A DNA stretch of 17,122 nt from Burkholderiales bacterium (GCA_947447845.1 CANFNO010000011.1:1-17122), one strand, 5' to 3'; shown: positions 7,326 to 14,450, counted from the stretch's first letter. Notes: generated by a model not told the origin, from the letters alone. A program made the numbers and translations.

Positions 7326-7931
7326 AAAAGCATGATTCTTCCACCAGATCTCAAGGCACTTTTGCCTCCAAATTTCCACGCACTTTGTGAGGGCGCGCGC
7401 TGCTCAAAAAACGAACGCATATTCCACAGCGGCGCGAGACCAGAATGGATGTTCTATGTAGTCTCGGGGGAAATAATCCTTGAGCGCACAGGATTGCAGG
7501 GAGAGCCCGTGGTGCTGCAGCGAACACGTCAAGGGTTCGTGAGTGAAGCCAGTCTCAAATCCGCCAAGTACCACTGCGATGCGCTCGCCATCACCGACTC
7601 GACCGTTGTCAAGATTCCCATTAAGGACTTGTCCGCTGAGCTTGATTGCGACCCCGCATTCGCCAGCCGGTGGATCGGCATGCTAAATGGTGAAGTCCGA
7701 CGCCTGCGGCTGCACTGTGAGCGACTGAGCATGAAATCGGTCAAAGACCGGGTGCTCCACCTCATCAATACAGAGGGGCGAAACGGAGCCTATACCGCCG
7801 CCACTGGACTCAAATCGCTGGCGGGTGAGTTGGGCGTTACGCATGAGGCGCTTTACCGGACACTGGCCGCATTGGATCAGGCTCAAGTGATACGGCGTGA
7901 AGGCAGCACGATGACGCTTTTAAAGCGATAA
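7323..7931 (+). CDS. Crp/Fnr-family transcriptional regulator
   Basis: 202 residues. An N-terminal cyclic-nucleotide-binding-like barrel (about 15-110) and a C-terminal helix-turn-helix (about 163-182, LKSLAGELGVTHEALYRTLA) give the Crp/Fnr layout. The pocket region reads FVSEASLKSAKYHCDALA: the arginine that binds the cAMP phosphate is absent, so cAMP is unlikely. Cysteines C22, C27, C85, C109 and C132 do not match the Fnr iron-sulfur set but could sense metal or redox. In the recognition helix, the positions equal to Crp R180, E181 and R185 are H174, E175 and R179. The ATG at 7323 is inside the right arm of the palindrome. It is divergent from the HMA operon, which it most likely controls; the TlpA-like gene follows 100 bases downstream. 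Confidence 0.92.
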   Translation: MKSMILPPDLKALLPPNFHALCEGARCSKNERIFHSGARPEWMFYVVSGEIILERTGLQGEPVVLQRTRQGFVSEASLKSAKYHCDALAITDSTVVKIPIKDLSAELDCDPAFASRWIGMLNGEVRRLRLHCERLSMKSVKDRVLHLINTEGRNGAYTAATGLKSLAGELGVTHEALYRTLAALDQAQVIRREGSTMTLLKR

Positions 7932-8031
7932 GATCGAAATTTAGGCATCGCTGCTGACGACACAATCGAGTGGCAAGTCAAAATCTACGGCACTCGTAGA
8001 CTTTTGCATCTCAGTACGAACGAGTTTCACC
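7932..8031 (+). other. Gap between the regulator and tlpA-like gene, with a small hairpin
   Basis: A 6-bp-arm hairpin (TCTACG 7984-7989, CGTAGA 7995-8000, 5-base loop) is followed by CTTTTGC, so it is at best a weak terminator. No convincing promoter was found, and no second copy of the TATGA-N6-TCATA operator. Confidence 0.3.
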
Positions 8032-8562
8032 ATGACTACTTACGACCCTAGACGGCGAATGGCTCTGAGTTGTGCAATGTCAGTCATCCTGCTGATGTTG
8101 TCCAGCAGCTCTCAAGCACAAAGCAACCCATCCCGACCCGTTAAATTACCTGCTATCAAGCTCTCCGATCTCACTGGCGAAATCCATGATCTGAGCTCAC
8201 TTCCGGGCAAAGTCTTGATGTTGAACTTTTGGGCCACCTGGTGCCCTCCTTGCAGGGCCGAGATGCCCTCCATCGAACGGCTGCATCTTTCGATGCAAGG
8301 CAAAGATTTTGTAGTACTTGGTATCAACCAGGGTGAATCAGCAGAAAAGATCAAATCAAAAATTGGTATGTTCAGCCCCGACCCCACCTTTCCCCTGCTG
8401 GTTGACGCCCGCAGCGAGGTAGGCGCTTATTTCAAGGTGAACGACCTTCCCACGACCCTGATTTTCAACAAGCAAGGCATCCTGACAGGCGTCGCCGACG
8501 GAGCACGCGACTTCACCAGCGCGAACATTCGCAAGAACATCGAAGACCTCTTGGCGCAGTAG
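8032..8562 (+). CDS. TlpA/ResA-like periplasmic thiol-disulfide oxidoreductase
   Basis: 176 residues. A signal peptide or anchor (about 10-30, MALSCAMSVILLMLSSSSQAQ) precedes a thioredoxin domain with the active site WATWCPPC (C71 and C74), the strand VLMLNFWATW before it, and the cis-proline in DLPTT (P140). This is the AhpC/TSA-Redoxin TlpA subfamily, which reduces disulfides in exported proteins, for example apocytochrome c or copper-site cysteines. The ATG at 8032 has only a short GAG upstream; the in-frame ATG at codon 10 is an alternative and would still keep the signal sequence. It follows the Crp-family gene in the same direction. A role in keeping periplasmic thiols reduced during metal stress is an inference from the neighbours. 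Confidence 0.92.
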   Translation: MTTYDPRRRMALSCAMSVILLMLSSSSQAQSNPSRPVKLPAIKLSDLTGEIHDLSSLPGKVLMLNFWATWCPPCRAEMPSIERLHLSMQGKDFVVLGINQGESAEKIKSKIGMFSPDPTFPLLVDARSEVGAYFKVNDLPTTLIFNKQGILTGVADGARDFTSANIRKNIEDLLAQ

Positions 8563-8606
8563 ACAACCCTGCGCATAGCGACCAAATCGAACCAAGGGCT
8601 TGCACA

Positions 8607-8626
8607 CCAGACAGCGGACTGTCTGG
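8607..8626. other. Perfect 8-bp-arm hairpin between convergent genes
   Basis: CCAGACAG (8607-8614) and CTGTCTGG (8619-8626) are perfect complements around a CGGA loop. The hairpin lies in the 172-base gap between the convergent tlpA-like and nnrU-like genes, where a bidirectional terminator would be expected. No T-run follows on either strand, so an intrinsic terminator is not proven; it could also be an mRNA 3'-end protector. Confidence 0.45.
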
Positions 8627-8734
8627 AGCACCCGGAATCGGCCCGTCAGCGCAGGTCAAAGCCATGGTCCCGCTTACTCATCATTTTGCGAGCCTCACGA
8701 GCTCACCTACCGTAGTGGCTGTTAAACCACGACG

Positions 8735-9334
8735 CTATTCTTGCAGTGCCATCGCCTCTAAACGCAGGCGAGTTGCCTCATTCAGTGAACGTCCACGCCA
8801 AGGAATCAAGCCGGGAACTATCCTCAAATATTCCGCATACGAGCCAGGGTGTTTTGCCAAAATTCGGCCTTCCTCTTTGCGGCTGCCAATGACCAAGTAC
8901 ATAGTCATGCACAGGGTAGAGATGAGCCATGTATCGGTCATGGCTTGGCTCCAGACAAAAACCAGCGTCAGGAAATACCAGGGATGTCGTATCCAGCAGT
9001 TCCACGGGCTGAATGTCAATGGCCAAGTGTCGGACTTGAGCCCCAGAAAGCTGGAGATGGAATAGAACTTTAGCGTGTGGATGAAAGCCAGAACGACACC
9101 AACATTGACCACGATCCTTACCGACTGTAGCCAGCTTTGGTCTTGCCACAATGGGATTGCCGGAAACCTCGCGAGAACCAGGAACGGAATAGCCGTCATC
9201 ACCATCGCAATGAGGTTGTAGGTTAGACGACTTCGGTGCCCGAACAGACGATCCAGGCGAGTGCCAGCCAGAAAGCTGTGGCTGAGGCCAAAGAGCGCCC
9301 AAGCTCCAATGAGCAAAAAGTAGTGATTTACCAT
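8735..9334 (-). CDS. NnrU/isoprenylcysteine methyltransferase-like integral membrane protein
   Basis: 199 residues from the ATG at 9332-9334. Several membrane helices are visible (about 4-24, 36-56, 75-95 and 120-160). The C-terminal half carries the pattern of the PEMT/ICMT and NnrU families: RHPWYFLTLVFVW, then VIGSRKEEGRILAKHPGSYAEYLRIVPGLIP, where RHP, the EE pair and the YxxY are the expected cofactor-binding residues. A TTG start at 9355 would add seven residues and has AGAGGA upstream, though at long spacing, so the true start is unsettled. It is downstream of cadA on the same strand but about 160 bases away. Family members have been linked to denitrification (NnrU) or protein and lipid methylation; here the substrate is unknown. 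Confidence 0.8.
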   Translation of the reverse strand: MVNHYFLLIGAWALFGLSHSFLAGTRLDRLFGHRSRLTYNLIAMVMTAIPFLVLARFPAIPLWQDQSWLQSVRIVVNVGVVLAFIHTLKFYSISSFLGLKSDTWPLTFSPWNCWIRHPWYFLTLVFVWSQAMTDTWLISTLCMTMYLVIGSRKEEGRILAKHPGSYAEYLRIVPGLIPWRGRSLNEATRLRLEAMALQE

Positions 9335-9453
9335 CCGAGCAGATGCTAAACCCAATGGACTGACATCCTCTGTATATGCCCGTTCTCCGGGATAAAAGAT
9401 TCTCAGCTAGTCAGGGGCCAACAGATCAATGTGTGCATTCCGCTGCCTATGTC

Positions 9454-9465
9454 TGGTGCGCACCA
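9454..9465. other. 12-bp perfect palindrome in the gap between nnrU-like gene and cadA
   Basis: TGGTGCGCACCA is self-complementary. It lies 32 bases past the cadA stop codon, in the 162-base gap upstream of the NnrU-like gene. It could be an operator or part of a weak 3' hairpin. No T-run or clear promoter was seen; the rest of the gap holds nothing I recognise. Confidence 0.3.
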
Positions 9466-9496
9466 CTGGGCCGACACTGGACAACTATCGGAAGCT

Positions 9497-11773
9497 TTAC
9501 CTTCTGAGCAGTCTCAACCCATTGGCTACTACCAGCAAGCTTGCCCCCACATCTGCAAACACGGCCATCCACATGGTGCCCATGCCAACCAAAGTCAGCA
9601 CCAAGAAGACGGCCTTAATGCCTAAAGCCAGCACGATGTTCTGAACCAAGAGCGCATGCGTGTCACGCGACAAGCGCACAAAGCGTGGCAGCTTGCGCAA
9701 GTCGTCATCCATCAAGGCCACATCGGCGGTTTCAATGGCGGTTCCCGTACCGGCCGCACCCATGGCAAATCCGATGTCGGCCCGTGCCAATGCGGGTGCG
9801 TCGTTAATGCCATCACCCACCATGCCAACCGCACCCCCTTGTGCAATAAGCCCTTCAATGGCCTTTAGCTTGTCTTCGGGCAGCAAGTCGCCCCGCGCAT
9901 CATCAAGTCCTACATGCGCGGCGATGGCTTTTGCTGTGTGTGCGTTGTCTCCTGTCAGCATGACGGTTTTGATGCCCAAGGCATGCAACTCCTCAATGGC
10001 TTGGCGGCTGCCTTCCTTGACGGTGTCCGCTACCGCAAACAGACCTTGGACGCTGTGCGCATCGGTCAGCAAAATAACCGTTTTGCCCTGCTCTTCCAAG
10101 GCTGAAAGTTGCAGCTCCAACGCATCGGAACAGCGCCCCTGCTCGTGAATGAGGCGGTGGTTGCCCAGGTAATAGGTTTTGCCGTTGATCACCCCTTTGA
10201 CGCCACGGCCCGCTAAGGCCTCAAACTGCTCAACCGCATGTAGACCCACGCCATCACGCTTGGCCGCTTGCGCCACGGCCAGGGACACGGGATGGTCTGA
10301 ACGCACTGCCAAGCTTGCAGCTAGGCTGCGCACATCTGCATCATCCCATCCATTAAGCGTAAAGAAATCGGTCTGGGCAGGTTTGCCTTGTGTAATGGTG
10401 CCTGTCTTATCCAGGGCAAGCCATTTCAGCTTGCGCCCCTCTTCCAGATAGACGCCGCCCTTGACCAGAATGCCATGGCGCGCCGCTGCGGCCAAACCAC
10501 TGACAATCGTGACGGGCGTAGAAATTACCAGCGCACACGGGCAGGCAATGACCAGCATGACCAAGGCCTTGTATACCCAGCTGATCCAGTCACCGCCCAA
10601 CAGCAAGGGCGGCAACACCGCAATTGTCAGCGCGATGGCAAACACCACCGGGGTGTAGACCTTGGCAAACTGGTCGACAAAACGCTGTGTCGGTGCTTTT
10701 GCGCCTTGGGCCTCTTCGACCGCATGGATGATGCGCGCAAGGGTGCTGTTATTGGCCGCTGCAGTTACCTCGTATTCAAATGAGCCAGACGTGTTGATGG
10801 TGCCGGCAAACACCGGGTCACCGGCTTGCTTGTCTACTGGCAGACTCTCGCCAGTGATGGGTGCCTGGTTCACGCTGGAGCTACCGCTGACTATGGTGCC
10901 ATCCAAGGCAATACGTTCGCCCGGTTTGATGCGCACTTTTGCACCCACCACCACCGACTTCGCGGTCATGTCCTGCCAGGACCCATCGATTTGCAGGACT
11001 GTGGCTGTCTCGGGCGTGAGCTGCAGCAGGGCGCGAATGGTATGGCGCGCGCGGTCCAGCGACTTGGCTTCAATCAGCTCGGCCACAGTGAACAGCACCA
11101 TCACCATGGCGGCTTCCGGCCACTGTCCCAAAACCAAAGCGCCGGTTACCGCAATGCTCATCAGCGCATTGATGTTCAGGTTGCCATTGCGCATGGCAAT
11201 CCAGCCCTTCTTGTAGGTGGTCATGCCACAGGCCAGCACTGCCAAAAGTGCCAAAGCAGCGACCGTTGCAACAGGCAGTCCGAACCAATGGGTGGCCTCA
11301 GACGCTATGGCGGCAAGTCCGGCCAGGGCCAGTGGCCACCAAGGTTTTGCCGGCTCGGGCGCGGCATCTGCATGGTCATCATCGGCAATCTCGGGGGTAA
11401 AGCCGAGGGAGCGAACGGCGACAAGAATCGGCTCCATGGCAAGTGGCTCGTGTGTAACGGTGAGCACCCGCTGCATAAGGTTGAATTCCATACCGGAGAC
11501 ACCTGTCATGCCGCCCAGCTTTTTGCGCAACAACGCCTCTTCGGTGGGGCAATCCATCTGCATGATGCGAATCGGCGTCTGCACTTCGGTACCCACCGCT
11601 GTCTTTTGGGGACGTCTTAGGGATGTGGGCATAGCCACGCTGACCGTGTGCCCACTGCAGCAGGCATCCGATCCTTGATCGTGAGCCTGGTCTTGGTCGT
11701 TGGTATGACCGTGATCGTACTCGGCGTCTTGGTTACTAGGCTTGTCGTTCGGGTGATGATCGTGTGCGGACAT
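9497..11773 (-). CDS. cadA: PIB-2 type Zn/Cd/Pb-exporting P-type ATPase
   Basis: 758 residues from the ATG at 11771-11773. A His/Asp-rich tail (SAHDHHPND... with DHGH and CCSGH) precedes one HMA domain with MDCPTEE (C75). The ATPase core has TGES (307-310), the membrane CPC (411-413), phosphorylated D455 in DKTGT, SDHP (H494) and GDGIND (653-658). K720 in the seventh helix and D741 in FADVGA of the eighth match the lysine and aspartate that mark zinc/cadmium/lead pumps. Longer starts (TTG at 11809, ATG at 11797) are rejected: they fall between the promoter elements or before the likely transcription start. It exports divalent soft metals across the inner membrane and is controlled by the divergent MerR-type regulator. 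Confidence 0.95.
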   Translation of the reverse strand: MSAHDHHPNDKPSNQDAEYDHGHTNDQDQAHDQGSDACCSGHTVSVAMPTSLRRPQKTAVGTEVQTPIRIMQMDCPTEEALLRKKLGGMTGVSGMEFNLMQRVLTVTHEPLAMEPILVAVRSLGFTPEIADDDHADAAPEPAKPWWPLALAGLAAIASEATHWFGLPVATVAALALLAVLACGMTTYKKGWIAMRNGNLNINALMSIAVTGALVLGQWPEAAMVMVLFTVAELIEAKSLDRARHTIRALLQLTPETATVLQIDGSWQDMTAKSVVVGAKVRIKPGERIALDGTIVSGSSSVNQAPITGESLPVDKQAGDPVFAGTINTSGSFEYEVTAAANNSTLARIIHAVEEAQGAKAPTQRFVDQFAKVYTPVVFAIALTIAVLPPLLLGGDWISWVYKALVMLVIACPCALVISTPVTIVSGLAAAARHGILVKGGVYLEEGRKLKWLALDKTGTITQGKPAQTDFFTLNGWDDADVRSLAASLAVRSDHPVSLAVAQAAKRDGVGLHAVEQFEALAGRGVKGVINGKTYYLGNHRLIHEQGRCSDALELQLSALEEQGKTVILLTDAHSVQGLFAVADTVKEGSRQAIEELHALGIKTVMLTGDNAHTAKAIAAHVGLDDARGDLLPEDKLKAIEGLIAQGGAVGMVGDGINDAPALARADIGFAMGAAGTGTAIETADVALMDDDLRKLPRFVRLSRDTHALLVQNIVLALGIKAVFLVLTLVGMGTMWMAVFADVGASLLVVANGLRLLRR

Positions 11774-11800
11774 GAGGGGCTTTACATTGGAACTCATCCC

Positions 11801-11831
11801 ATTACGCAACCTGAAGCTACTATAGAGTCAA
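11801..11831 (-). promoter_or_regulatory. MerR/CadR-type promoter of cadA (19-bp spacer with dyad)
   Basis: On the minus strand, a -35 TTGACT lies at 11826-11831 and a -10 CGTAAT at 11801-11806, separated by 19 bases instead of the usual 17. The spacer starts CTATAG and ends with a CAGG-type half-site, closely resembling known CadR/PbrR operators. An overlong spacer with an internal dyad is the signature of promoters untwisted by MerR-family activators. Confidence 0.85.
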
Positions 11832-11850
11832 GAACTATTTGGAGCCCGCG

Positions 11851-12282
11851 ATGAAAATCGGTGAATTAGCCCAGGTCGCCCAGACCACGGTGGAAACCGT
11901 GCGCTATTACGAGAAAGAAGGCCTGTTGCCAGCCACTGCGCGCACGGCGGGCAACTTCCGGGTCTACGGTCCGGCGCACTTGGAGCGCTTGCGCTTCATC
12001 CGCAACTGCCGCGCGCTCGATATGAGCCACGAAGAGATCCACACCCTGCTGGACCTGGCCGACGAACCCGCCGAGGGCTGTGGTGCCATCAACGCTGTGT
12101 TTGACCAGCACATGGCCCATGTGGATGAGCGCATACGTGAACTCGTCCATTTGAAAGAGCAACTGGCCATGCTGCGCCAACGCTGCCAGACCGAGCAGTC
12201 GGTGGATGCCTGCGGCATTTTGCAGGGCCTAGCCGCCATGGAATCTGAAGCCAAACCCGAACGCCATACCCATCTGGGTTGA
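11851..12282 (+). CDS. cadR: MerR-family Cd/Pb/Zn-responsive regulator
   Basis: 143 residues. The N-terminal MerR winged helix (MKIGELAQVAQTTVETVRYYEKEGLL) leads to a dimer helix and a metal loop. Cysteines C77 (AEGC), C112 and C121 (RCQTEQSVDACGIL) match the three-cysteine set of PbrR/CadR proteins, with C112 and C121 nine residues apart as in lead-sensing PbrR relatives. The short His tail (ERHTHLG) is also CadR-like. The start is ATG 11851, with GGAG seven bases upstream; the in-frame TTG at 11839 is less likely. It diverges from cadA, whose promoter has the matching operator, and is followed 20 bases later by the broken methyltransferase gene. Confidence 0.93.
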   Translation: MKIGELAQVAQTTVETVRYYEKEGLLPATARTAGNFRVYGPAHLERLRFIRNCRALDMSHEEIHTLLDLADEPAEGCGAINAVFDQHMAHVDERIRELVHLKEQLAMLRQRCQTEQSVDACGILQGLAAMESEAKPERHTHLG

Positions 12283-12302
12283 ATGCCGACAAGGAGACAA
12301 AC

Positions 12303-12671
12303 ATGCAAAACAAAGCGCATTGGGAAAAGGTCTACACCACCAAGGCACCCGACAACGTGAGCTGGTTTCAGCCACATGCGGAGATGTCCATGCGATTGAT
12401 TCACGACACCGGACTGGGACGCGATTCCGCCATCATCGATGTGGGCGGTGGCGCGTCTACATTGGTGGACGACCTTTTGGATGATGGCTACCGTGCGCTC
12501 ACTGTGCTGGATTTGTCTGGCGCTGCACTGGACGAGAGCCGACGCCGTCTGGGTAGCAAGGGCAATAGCGTTCGTTGGATGGAGGCTGACATCACGCAGG
12601 CGGCGTTTGAACCTCAAGCCACAGAGATATGGGGGCTGAAGAAAACATCAATTCAAAGTCTGCCGTATTGA
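12303..12671 (+). pseudogene. Class I SAM-dependent methyltransferase, 3' truncated
   Basis: AAGGAG precedes the ATG at 12303, which begins MQNKAHWEKVYTTK. The SAM-binding motif I IIDVGGGAS lies at about 44-52, and motif II (LTVLDLSGAAL) and the acidic ADIT strand follow. Intact relatives have about 200 residues and continue after this point with a WHDRAVFHFL-like motif. Here similarity stops near residue 105-107 (about base 12620), and the frame runs on through 15 unrelated residues to a stop at 12671. The gene has therefore lost its C-terminal half, probably when mobile DNA inserted to its right. No remainder of the gene was found elsewhere in the window. It was probably co-transcribed with cadR. 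A residual function is unlikely because the catalytic half is gone. Confidence 0.8.
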
Positions 12672-12864
12672 TGGATGCAGGTGCGAGGCGGGGCAGGTTC
12701 ATTTGTTTTGGTCCGGACAGGGGTCTGTCGGTCATTGTGGCATTCGAATGACCAGCCGTTGGCACCAGCCTGTCCCAGCTCTCGGCCCGGTTTCTTGCGT
12801 TTTTAGAGCTGTTGAACAGGTTCGGGCGCCCTCCCCGCTTGCCGATTCCACGAATAGGCCTGAT
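12628..12864. other. Non-coding segment between the broken methyltransferase and the IS, with inverted repeats
   Basis: About 237 bases without a convincing gene. It holds the inverted repeats CATCAAT (12646-12652) with ATTGATG (12667-12673), and GGTCATT with AATGACC about 10 bases apart near 12729-12752. The left edge coincides with the loss of methyltransferase similarity, so it may be one end of the Tn7-like element whose genes lie to the right, or a dispersed intergenic repeat. An open frame across it on the minus strand matches nothing I know. Confidence 0.4.
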
Positions 12865-12877
12865 ATGTGTTGACCTG
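12865..12877 (+). repeat. Right-end subterminal inverted repeat of the IS
   Basis: ATGTGTTGACCTG, the exact reverse complement of 14310-14322. The next outward base does not match, so the perfect repeat is 13 bp. Confidence 0.9.
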
Positions 12878-12910
12878 TCAAGTTCGTGATGAACGGTATC
12901 TGTCATGCAA

Positions 12911-13096
12911 TGTGTTGGTAGCAGAACGGACGGCTTTGCGACGGTTGATCAGTCTGATATGCGCGGATTGGTTACCGCATGACAACCGATTCGTCGGGGA
13001 GCTGCCTTTCTCTAAGAGCGAGGGTCAATGTGTCACCACATGCCTCATAGGCCTACCAAGGGTTCTCCCACCGTTGTCCATTCTGCTACCGACACA
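12911..13096 (-). ncRNA. Candidate bridge RNA (seekRNA) of the IS110/IS1111 element
   Basis: The arms 13076-13096 and 12911-12931 are 21 bases long and pair with two differences (one can be a G-U pair), closing a region of about 145 bases. Inside are small hairpins at 12986-12997 (CCGA/TCGG), 12963-12978 (GCGG/CCGC) and 12948-12958 (ATCAG/CTGAT). Between them are blocks matching DNA the element must recognise: ATAGGCCT at 13047-13054 (flank 12854-12861), TCTAAGA at 13011-13017 (flank 14327-14333), and, on the minus strand, CATGTG (13037-13042) and TTGACC (13023-13028), which are contiguous in the IS left end. IS1111-group elements are known to encode their guide RNA downstream of the transposase, where this lies. 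Exact ends and orientation are inferred from the transposase strand. Confidence 0.6.
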
Positions 13097-13119
13097 CTGC
13101 TGAGACATCGCACTGCTCC

Positions 13120-14235
13120 TTATCCTTGAGTATTCGGTTGCGGCATTTCCTGACCCACCGCCCAGATAAATCCAGCGAGTTCTCGTGCTATTGCCGTGCA
13201 TATCTGCACCTTGAGTTTGCCTCGCCCTTCGAGCGATTTGTAACGCCCACACATGCGCTTTTGACCATCCCATGCTATTTCTTGAACAGCCACTGATGCC
13301 TTCTCGGCTCTGCGTTGTAAATGGGGTGATTTTCTCGCTGCATGTCGGTATGTCCAGGCCGCCTCGACCAGTAAACGGCGGACATGCCCATTTCCGGTCT
13401 TGGTAATACCGCCACGCGATTTGCTTCCCCCGCTAGAGTGCTCACTTGGCACCAAGCCTAGATACGCCATCAACTGCGGCGCCGTCGCAAATCTCTTCAG
13501 ATCGCCGAGCTCTGCGACGATCGTTGTAGCTGTTAACAGACTCACTCCTCGCAATGCCATGAGCCCCTGTATCACGGTACAAAACACTGATTTGGATGCC
13601 GCTTCCTGGATTTGCTTGTCTACCGAGTCGACTCGCTTGTCCATGGCCACCACAAGGTCGACGTATTCCTGGAAGACAATCTGCTGCACAGCATGATCAA
13701 ATTTTTGCAACTTAAACCAACGGTAGTGCGCTTGGGTCCAGTTTGTCTTGCCATCATAGTTTCTGCCATGCCTGAGCAAAAATGCAGTCAAGCGCTGTCT
13801 GGCTTGAAGTTGTAAATGCTTCAAATCCTCTCTGGCACGAGTCAAATCGCGCAGCGCCTCCTGTGCCCCATCCGGAACCCAAACTGCTGTGAGCTCCCCG
13901 GCGCGATGAAGCCGAGCCAATGACAAACTGTCGCGCCGGTCCGTTTTGACTCGGTCACCGGCCTTTCTAGGAATCAGTGACGGAGCAACAACTTGGCACT
14001 CCCACCCCAAATCAGAAAGTTGACGAAAGATTCCATATCCGCAAGGGCCTGCCTCGTAGCAAAATTTCAGCTCAGCATCGTCCTTGCGAAGTTGCCTGAC
14101 CAACTTTGCAATGGCCTCCACCGTATTGGCGATCTCGCCAATGTAGCGAACCTCACTACTACCCGAGGGCGCCACTGAAACGGCAATTGTTTCCTTATGG
14201 ACATCCATCCCGACGTACTTGATAAACTTATCCAC
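13120..14235 (-). CDS. IS110-family transposase (DEDD RuvC-like plus serine domain)
   Basis: 371 residues from a GTG start at 14233-14235, chosen because GAGGAGG lies six bases upstream; longer frames starting at TTG 14283 lack a ribosome site. The N-terminal DEDD RuvC-like domain shows D11 (GMDVHKE), E61 (CYEAGPCGYG) and D99/D102 (TDRRDS). A coiled-coil linker follows (about 125-215), then the C-terminal transposase_20 domain with the serine motif SSGGSKSRGGITKTGN (S271 is the probable nucleophile). All parts are present without frameshift, so the enzyme is probably active. Such enzymes recombine DNA through a circular intermediate guided by an RNA from the element itself. It reads toward the long right-end region that holds the RNA candidate. 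Confidence 0.95.
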   Translation of the reverse strand: MDKFIKYVGMDVHKETIAVSVAPSGSSEVRYIGEIANTVEAIAKLVRQLRKDDAELKFCYEAGPCGYGIFRQLSDLGWECQVVAPSLIPRKAGDRVKTDRRDSLSLARLHRAGELTAVWVPDGAQEALRDLTRAREDLKHLQLQARQRLTAFLLRHGRNYDGKTNWTQAHYRWFKLQKFDHAVQQIVFQEYVDLVVAMDKRVDSVDKQIQEAASKSVFCTVIQGLMALRGVSLLTATTIVAELGDLKRFATAPQLMAYLGLVPSEHSSGGSKSRGGITKTGNGHVRRLLVEAAWTYRHAARKSPHLQRRAEKASVAVQEIAWDGQKRMCGRYKSLEGRGKLKVQICTAIARELAGFIWAVGQEMPQPNTQG

Positions 14236-14309
14236 GATCTGCCTCCTCAATTTCGGCTCTGCGCCTTCGGTTGAAAACCCCAAGCGTAATCCGCGTCGCT
14301 TGAGGGTGG

Positions 14310-14322
14310 CAGGTCAACACAT
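14310..14322 (-). repeat. Left-end subterminal inverted repeat of the IS
   Basis: CAGGTCAACACAT on the plus strand, the exact reverse complement of 12865-12877. It lies 74 bases upstream of the transposase start. Confidence 0.9.
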
Positions 14323-14450
14323 GATGTCTAAGATTAATAACAATATCTTAGGGCTATTATTGGAAAATTGTCATCGACTACCCGCCGCCAAGGTGAGATA
14401 GATTGCTTTACGCGCACTCGCTTCCCCAGCAAACAACAATACCCAGCCAA
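14323..14450. other. Short non-coding region between the IS and the Tn7-like genes
   Basis: 128 bases. An AT-rich palindrome (CTAAGAT 14328-14334, ATCTTAG 14345-14351) starts six bases past the IS repeat. It may be a weak terminator for the leftward tniQ operon or part of a transposon end. TGTCATCGACTA at 14369-14380 starts with the TGT expected of Tn7-like ends, but no repeated transposase-binding sites were found, so no end is called. Confidence 0.3.

Larger units (their letters stand above)
12865..14322 (-). mobile_element. Complete IS110-family insertion sequence, IS1111-type
   Basis: About 1.46 kb, bounded by 13-bp inverted repeats and carrying one intact transposase on the minus strand. 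The upstream (left-end) non-coding part is short (about 75 bases to the repeat), while the downstream (right-end) part is long (about 240 bases). Subterminal repeats and a long right end are features of the IS1111 group, unlike the IS621/IS110 group, where the long non-coding part is upstream. The exact termini may lie up to a few bases outside the repeats. The sequence GAT is next to both repeats (12862-12864 and 14323-14325), so the empty site can be drawn with a single GAT. Confidence 0.85.

Noticed and set aside
9497..11809. Several plus-strand frames of 130-260 residues inside cadA
   Set aside because: Antisense shadows of a strongly conserved ATPase gene; low-complexity protein sequences.
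12592..12906. 104-residue open frame on the minus strand beside the IS
   Set aside because: It overlaps the methyltransferase remnant and the IS end, has odd composition and no recognisable motif; probably not a gene.
14369..14380. TGTCATCGACTA as a Tn7/Tn402-type transposon end
   Set aside because: It begins with TGT, but no matching inverted copy or repeated transposase-binding sites are visible in this window.
14323..14450. CRISPR array or guide sequence near tniQ
   Set aside because: No direct repeats with regular spacing anywhere in the window.
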